A stretch of 9,129 nucleotides of DNA from Aequorivita sp. (GTDB lineage: Bacteria > Bacteroidota > Bacteroidia > Flavobacteriales > Flavobacteriaceae), in contig NVXN01000008.1 of assembly GCA_002733915.1 (NCBI GenBank), forward strand, positions 7,894-17,022, read 5' to 3'. Positions 4,755 to 9,129 of the stretch are shown one piece after another. Position 1 is the first letter of the stretch, and every line of letters starts with the position of its first letter. The translations under genes were made by a program, and so were the position numbers. Below the pieces are notes generated by a model. The model saw only the letters and a program-made list of their open reading frames with translations. It was not told where the DNA came from and made no database searches.

Positions 4755-5147
4755 TTAGCGCTTCTTTTCCTTTTGCACTTTTAAATGGCCCTTCATCCAG
4801 CGTTTAAAATCTTTGGAAGGCAAAAAATTGACCCCAAATTTCTTTACGCTTTTTTTTCCCAATAACTCAGGGCTAGGAGCGGCCTTGCACTGAAAAGTAA
4901 TCTTAAACCTGCCCAGGTCGTCGAGTACCACCGTCTCGCCATCGGCCAAGTGGTGTTTCAATTGTTTTACCAACATAATTAGCACCCCCAAAACATCCCC
5001 TTCGGTATGGGTGCTCATATTGCTGATTTCATAAGCCAGGTGGCGCAAATCAACTTCTCTATGGCCCACGGCCTGCATAATATAGGCCGGAGCGCTGTTG
5101 GGGTCCATTGTGTTTTTTCTGCGGGTAATCCGGTATTTTATTGCCAT
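4755..5147 (-). CDS. HU-like DNA-binding protein
   Basis: With the start at 5147 the product has 130 residues. It begins MAIKYRITRRKN, the usual opening of Bacteroidota HU-related proteins. It continues with VDLRHLAYEISNMSTHTEGDV and VLIMLVKQLKHHLADGETVV, matching the HU helix pair, then LDDLGRFKITF, the conserved turn into the beta arm, and a basic tail (KKSVKKFGVNF to KVQKEKKR). Such proteins bend and compact DNA in the nucleoid. The frame extends upstream to Met at 5177 and 5273, but those extra residues are unlike the family, so I chose 5147. It converges on the zinc-finger gene with stop codons touching and no terminator between. Architectural proteins often assist site-specific recombination; a link to the neighbouring array is speculation. 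Confidence 0.8.
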   Translation of the reverse strand: MAIKYRITRRKNTMDPNSAPAYIMQAVGHREVDLRHLAYEISNMSTHTEGDVLGVLIMLVKQLKHHLADGETVVLDDLGRFKITFQCKAAPSPELLGKKSVKKFGVNFLPSKDFKRWMKGHLKVQKEKKR

Positions 5148-5561
5148 GCTGTAGTATTTGGCAACAAGATAAGGCATACCTCTTATTAAAAAAAGTATTT
5201 TGATTAAGGGAATTTGTTGCTTCCTGCGCAACGGATAAAAAAAATATGCCCAAATTTTTGTTGAAAGTTGCACATATTACTTAGTAAACTTGTGCTTATT
5301 TTTTTTGGGATTTGTGCTTGTTTTTGAAGCCAACTTATTTAAAGCGAGAATTGCTTTTTGAAAAGATATGGCTAAGTTAATAAAAAATATTGAAGCATAG
5401 TCGATTAGAGATTTATTTGTCCTAACCCGCGTGAAAGCATATTTTCGGTGGCAAGTTCCCTAATTTGCTTTGTATAAGAACGCCCAATTCCATTTAAAAG
5501 GGTGAACCCATTGCGTTGTTATCCCTATTTTACTACCTTCCCAATCCAAAACGTATCTTGT
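5148..5561. other. Divergent intergenic region, HU-like gene to VPS10-type gene
   Basis: No convincing gene lies here. TTGTGCTT followed by an A or G and a T-run occurs twice, at 5290-5303 and 5312-5325, a spacing of 22 bases. I find no exact TAnnTTTG box before either gene; TATCTTG at about 5162-5168 (minus strand) and TAATTTG near 5460 are one-mismatch or shortened versions. It presumably holds both promoters. Confidence 0.35.
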
Positions 5562-8402
5562 ATGAAAACCTTTGCTTTTTTCTTGTGCTGCCTCGCTACA
5601 ACCGTGGCCTTGGCCCAACAGCCCGCAACCTCATCAACTACAATACAAAATGATATAGGCAAAAAAGCGCAATTGGCGCACGTTTCCCCAGTTAAAAACC
5701 TGCCCTTTAAAAGCATTGGCCCCACTATTATGAGCGGCCGGGTGGTAGATTTTGCCGTAAACCCAAATAATCCCATAGAGTTTTACGTGGGCTATGCCAG
5801 CGGCGGACTTTGGTACACCAACAATAACGGCACCTCCTTTTCCCCCGTTATGGACAACAGCCCTACGCAAAACGTGGGCTGCGTGGCGGTAGATTGGCAA
5901 AAAGGCACCATTTGGGTAGGCACTGGCGAGGTAAATGCCTCTCGTTCCTCGTATGCCGGAATCGGCTTGCTGAAAAGCGATGACAAAGGTAAAACATGGC
6001 AAAATATGGGGCTTATGGATAGCCACCACATTAGCAGTATTCTTATAAACCCTTTCAATCCAAATGAAGTAATCGTGGGCGCCGTGGGGCATTTGTATTC
6101 CACCAATGTCGAGCGTGGCGTTTTTAAAACCACCGATGGCGGTAAAACGTGGAACAAAACCCTTTTCATAAATGATGAAACGGGTATTATTGAAATTTCC
6201 GCCAATCCGAAAAACTTCAATACTATGTATGCCACGGCGTGGGATAAAGACCGAAAGGCGTGGAACTTTGACGGCAGCGGCGAGGGCAGCGGCGTTTACA
6301 AAAGCACCGATGCGGGAAGCACCTGGACCAAGGTTTCCACAGAAAATAGCGGTTTGCCAGTAGGAAAAGGCATGGGCCGTATGGGCACTGCCGTGGTGGA
6401 TGACAATACGGTCTATTTGATTGTTGACAACCAATTTCACCGAAAGGAAGAACCCAAAAAAGAGGAGACGGATATCCTTACCAAAGACGATTTTAAAACA
6501 ATGGACGTGGCTGCCTTTCTGGCCTTGGATGAAAAAAAGCTGAACCAATTCCTCAAAATGAATGGCTTTCAGGAAAAATATCGCGCCGAAAACGTAAAAC
6601 AAATGATTCGTGTAGGCACCGTAAAACCTGAAGATTTGGCAAAATATCTGGAAGATGCCAACAGCCAGTTGTTTGATACGCCGGTAATAGGCGCTGAGGT
6701 TTATAAAAGTACCGATGGCGGCATAACGTGGAATAAAACCCACGAAGGCTTTTTGGACGATCTGTATTATTCTTACGGGTATTACTTCGGAAAAATTCAC
6801 GTGGACCCCAGCAATGCCAATAAAATATATGTGTACGGCGTACCCATACTAAAATCTGCCGATGGCGGAAAAAACTTCACAAGCATCAGTGCAGATAACG
6901 TACACGCAGACCACCACGCGCTGTGGATAAACCCTAAGATGTCCGGCCATTTGATTGACGGCAACGACGGTGGGGTAAACATAAGTTATGACGATGGCAA
7001 AACCTGGATAAAGAACAACGCCCCAGCTGTGGGCCAATTCTATTCCGTAAATGTAGATCACAAAAAAAACTATAATGTGTACGGAGGGTTGCAGGACAAT
7101 GGCGTTTGGGTAGGGCCACACGATTATGAAGCAAATCCAGGCTGGATGCAGGATGGCAAATACCCGTATGAGTTCCTCATGGGTGGCGATGGCATGCACG
7201 TGCAGATAGACAGTAGAAACAGCGATATTGTTTATACAGGATTTCAGTTTGGCAATTATTATAGGCTGAATAGAAAAGGAGGAGAGCCAGTTTATATTCA
7301 ACCCAAACACGAACTCGGCGACAGTCCGTACCGTTTCAACTGGCAAACGCCTATAGTATTGAGTCCCCACAATCAAGACATTCTTTATTTGGGCGGTAAT
7401 AAATTAATGCGAAGCATGAACCAGGGCGATGATTGGACGGCCATTTCGGAAGACTTAACGCAAGGCGGAAAACCCGGAAACGTAGCCTACGGAACCCTGA
7501 CCAGCCTGAGCGAATCGCCCTTCCAATTTGGCTTGCTCTACACCGGTAGCGATGATGGTTTGGTGTACGTTTCAAAAGATGCTGGCGGTAGTTGGACGAA
7601 AATTTCGGACACCTTTCCAAAGGATCTTTGGGTGAGCCGCGCAATTGCTTCTTCGCATAAAAAGGAAAGGGTGTATGTCACCTTAAACGGTTATCGCTGG
7701 GATGATTTTAAGCCCTATGTGTATGTAAGTGATAATTATGGCGCAACTTGGAAGAACATCAGCAGCAACCTGCCAGCTTCGCCCGTAAATGTTATCAAGG
7801 AAGACCCAATGAATGAAGATTTGCTGTATTTGGGAACGGACAACGGTGCCTATGTTTCTTTCAATCGCGGGGAAAGTTGGGAAGTCTTTTCAAAAGAATT
7901 GCCCAATGTGGCGGTGCATGATTTGGTAATTCAGTCAGAGGCAAAGCATTTAGTCTTAGGAACCCACGGAAGGTCAATTTATATTGCAGACATAGCCTTG
8001 CTACAAAAACTGAATGCAACCAATAAAAATGAGGTGGTGGTTGCGGAAATGGAACCCGTAAACTTTTCACCGCGCTGGGGAAGCAAATTCAATACTTGGG
8101 GCGAAGTTTATAAACCGGAAGTCAAGGTTCAGTTTTACAGTCCGCAAGACGGAAAGGCATCCATCACCATCAAAACAGAAGAAGGTAAAGAATTGCACAC
8201 TATTTTTATGGATGCAACCAAAGGCGTGAATGTGTTAAACTATGACCTTTCTATTTCTGAAAAAGCAAGTAAAGCTTTAGATAAAACCGATAACAAATTG
8301 AAAAAGGCCGAAAACGATACCTTTTATCTCCCCAAGGGAAAATACAAGATCGCAATAGCCATGGGAAGCAATACTGCAACGCAGCTTCTCGAAATAAAAT
8401 AG
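5562..8402 (+). CDS. Exported Asp-box/VPS10 (sortilin-type) beta-propeller protein
   Basis: From Met at 5562 the product has 946 residues. Residues 1-19 are a signal peptide (MKTFAFFLCCLATTVALA, then QQ), which decides against the upstream Met at 5502. I count ten Asp-box motifs of the S-x-D-x-G-x-T-W type, at about 139, 190, 248, 383, 432, 475, 618, 671, 723 and 766, marking turns of one or two beta-propellers as in sortilin/VPS10 and BNR proteins. A charged helical insert (about 295-377) interrupts the blades. LGTHGRSIYIAD near 799-810 is a signature closing motif. Residues about 820-946 form a C-terminal sandwich (LPKGKYKIAIAMGSN) like FlgD-type Ig domains. I see no type IX sorting domain. 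Such proteins are often labelled glycosyl hydrolase, but no sugar-cleaving residues are evident and the function is unknown. It is probably monocistronic, ending at a strong terminator. Confidence 0.88.
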   Translation: MKTFAFFLCCLATTVALAQQPATSSTTIQNDIGKKAQLAHVSPVKNLPFKSIGPTIMSGRVVDFAVNPNNPIEFYVGYASGGLWYTNNNGTSFSPVMDNSPTQNVGCVAVDWQKGTIWVGTGEVNASRSSYAGIGLLKSDDKGKTWQNMGLMDSHHISSILINPFNPNEVIVGAVGHLYSTNVERGVFKTTDGGKTWNKTLFINDETGIIEISANPKNFNTMYATAWDKDRKAWNFDGSGEGSGVYKSTDAGSTWTKVSTENSGLPVGKGMGRMGTAVVDDNTVYLIVDNQFHRKEEPKKEETDILTKDDFKTMDVAAFLALDEKKLNQFLKMNGFQEKYRAENVKQMIRVGTVKPEDLAKYLEDANSQLFDTPVIGAEVYKSTDGGITWNKTHEGFLDDLYYSYGYYFGKIHVDPSNANKIYVYGVPILKSADGGKNFTSISADNVHADHHALWINPKMSGHLIDGNDGGVNISYDDGKTWIKNNAPAVGQFYSVNVDHKKNYNVYGGLQDNGVWVGPHDYEANPGWMQDGKYPYEFLMGGDGMHVQIDSRNSDIVYTGFQFGNYYRLNRKGGEPVYIQPKHELGDSPYRFNWQTPIVLSPHNQDILYLGGNKLMRSMNQGDDWTAISEDLTQGGKPGNVAYGTLTSLSESPFQFGLLYTGSDDGLVYVSKDAGGSWTKISDTFPKDLWVSRAIASSHKKERVYVTLNGYRWDDFKPYVYVSDNYGATWKNISSNLPASPVNVIKEDPMNEDLLYLGTDNGAYVSFNRGESWEVFSKELPNVAVHDLVIQSEAKHLVLGTHGRSIYIADIALLQKLNATNKNEVVVAEMEPVNFSPRWGSKFNTWGEVYKPEVKVQFYSPQDGKASITIKTEEGKELHTIFMDATKGVNVLNYDLSISEKASKALDKTDNKLKKAENDTFYLPKGKYKIAIAMGSNTATQLLEIK

Positions 8403-8408
8403 CAATAA

Positions 8409-8434
8409 AAAAAAGAGGCCTCAGCCTCTTTTTT
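8409..8434. terminator. Bidirectional intrinsic terminator
   Basis: Stem GAGGC (8415-8419), loop CTCA, stem GCCTC (8424-8428), flanked by six A on the left and six T on the right that extend the pairing. It lies seven bases after the VPS10-type stop codon and 20 bases from the convergent lipoprotein stop, and the A/T runs allow it to work on both strands. Confidence 0.9.
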
Positions 8435-8454
8435 CAAAATTTATTTATGGAAAA

Positions 8455-9057
8455 TTACATTCCGTAGTTTGGATTCATCTTTTTCCACTCTTTGTACTTA
8501 TCATACTGTGCGGGCTTTAGAATGTCATAAAGAATCCCATCACGTTGCTTTAACAAGTCCTTTTGGTCTATAGTTAAGCGCATATCCTTATTTTGCATAC
8601 TATCAATATAGTCTGCATAGCCACGCTGGTATTTTAAAACTTGGTCTTCACTCATGTTTACATAGTCGTACATAGAGGTCATATCTACTTTCTTTAGTCC
8701 AATCCAGTAAACTTCAATTTCGTTATCATTAAGTTTACGTGGAGCGGTAGAAGTCATAGTGCTCTGCTGGTTCATTTGTCTATTGGAATTCATATTCTTA
8801 TTTGAATTCATATCAGAACTGCTAGAATTGGACTTATTCATAGTCCGGTCAGTAGAGGTAGGTGTTGGAGCATTTGTGGAACTGGTTGTTTGGTCAGAAT
8901 TTCTGTTCCATCTATTGTCATCCGGATCGGCCACCTCTCTAATGGTTCCTTTTGTATCGGGCGTATTTTCTACGCTCGTAGTTGCTGTTTGCGTATTTCC
9001 GCACGAAAAAAGCGCTATGGAAAAAGTGGCAATTAAAAGTGTTCTTAATGGTTTCAT
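8455..9057 (-). CDS. Small lipoprotein with low-complexity linker
   Basis: The product has 200 residues. Residues 1-18 are a signal peptide followed by the lipobox LFSC with C19, so it is anchored in a membrane by lipidation. Residues about 20-106 are a low-complexity, probably disordered linker rich in Ser, Thr, Asn and Met, with a short internal repeat (MNSNKN, MNSNRQ). Residues about 108-200 are a helical domain with VYWIGLKKVDM, then LTIDQKDLLKQRDGILYDIL and KPAQYDKYKEWKKMNP. The pattern of a helix followed by L-x-P-x-Q-Y-x-K-Y is seen in Spy/CpxP-like and other small envelope proteins of Bacteroidota, but I cannot assign a family with confidence. It converges with the VPS10-type gene across the shared terminator. 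Confidence 0.75.
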   Translation of the reverse strand: MKPLRTLLIATFSIALFSCGNTQTATTSVENTPDTKGTIREVADPDDNRWNRNSDQTTSSTNAPTPTSTDRTMNKSNSSSSDMNSNKNMNSNRQMNQQSTMTSTAPRKLNDNEIEVYWIGLKKVDMTSMYDYVNMSEDQVLKYQRGYADYIDSMQNKDMRLTIDQKDLLKQRDGILYDILKPAQYDKYKEWKKMNPNYGM

Positions 9058-9129
9058 AGTTTTTCTTTTTATGTTGAAAAATTAATTTACAACAATAAAT
9101 ACTTTAAGTAGTTAATATTTAATCAATTA
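9058..9129. promoter_or_regulatory. Upstream region of the lipoprotein gene
   Basis: Very AT-rich, with an A-rich leader before the ATG. No exact TAnnTTTG box is seen. The promoter is presumably here, but I cannot place it. Confidence 0.25.

Noticed and set aside
5502..5561. Earlier start for the VPS10-type protein
   Set aside because: It would place 20 residues before a textbook signal peptide that begins at the Met at 5562.
5634..6800. Long minus-strand open frame opposite the VPS10-type gene
   Set aside because: It is an antisense shadow: the plus-strand frame has a signal peptide and ten Asp-box motifs, while this one has no recognisable domain.
8000..8402. Type IX secretion sorting domain at the C-terminus of the VPS10-type protein
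   Set aside because: The tail ends in LEIK without the conserved glycine and basic-residue pattern of such domains.

Overview
The window looks like chromosomal DNA of a Bacteroidota bacterium, probably Flavobacteriaceae. Exact TAnnTTTG -7 boxes stand before several genes, there are few Shine-Dalgarno sites, and the families present (HU-like protein, Asp-box/VPS10 secreted protein, small OmpA-type barrel, short lipoprotein) are typical of that group. No taxonomic marker is present, so this rests on style and family content.

Layout. Positions 1-4272 are all read on the minus strand and look like an integron-type cassette array. From the integrase outward: a XerC/D-type tyrosine recombinase (4272-3136); a candidate attI at about 3138-3079; cassette 1, a PaaI-type hotdog thioesterase (3045-2608); attC-like element B (2500-2311); cassette 2, a two-gene operon for a small outer-membrane barrel and a secreted protein (2286-1057); attC-like element A (1031-837); and cassette 3, a controller-like XRE regulator overlapping the start of a type IIG restriction-modification gene that leaves the window (522-1). 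The integrase points the same way as the cassettes, as in the 'reverse' integrons known from Treponema denticola. Cassette DNA is AT-rich (28% and 33% GC in two hand-counted 60-base lines) next to host DNA (53% and 55% in two lines from the integrase and the VPS10 gene).

The best evidence for the integron reading is a cassette-specific match at the ends. Cassette 1 starts GTTACC and its own trailing element starts with the complement GGTAAC. Cassette 2 starts GTTGCCAC and its own trailing element starts with the complement GTGGCAAC. This is expected when each cassette is excised as a circle with its own attC and is re-inserted at G^TT. Both elements also share an imperfect palindrome of about 190 bp with the same two-base asymmetry between arms. 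The recombinase lacks the extra segment of canonical IntI, so this may be a separate integron-like lineage.

Positions 4273-9129 look like the stable host side: a small zinc-finger protein divergent from the integrase, a HU-like DNA-binding protein convergent with it (stop codons abutting), a large exported Asp-box/VPS10 protein, a bidirectional terminator and a lipoprotein.
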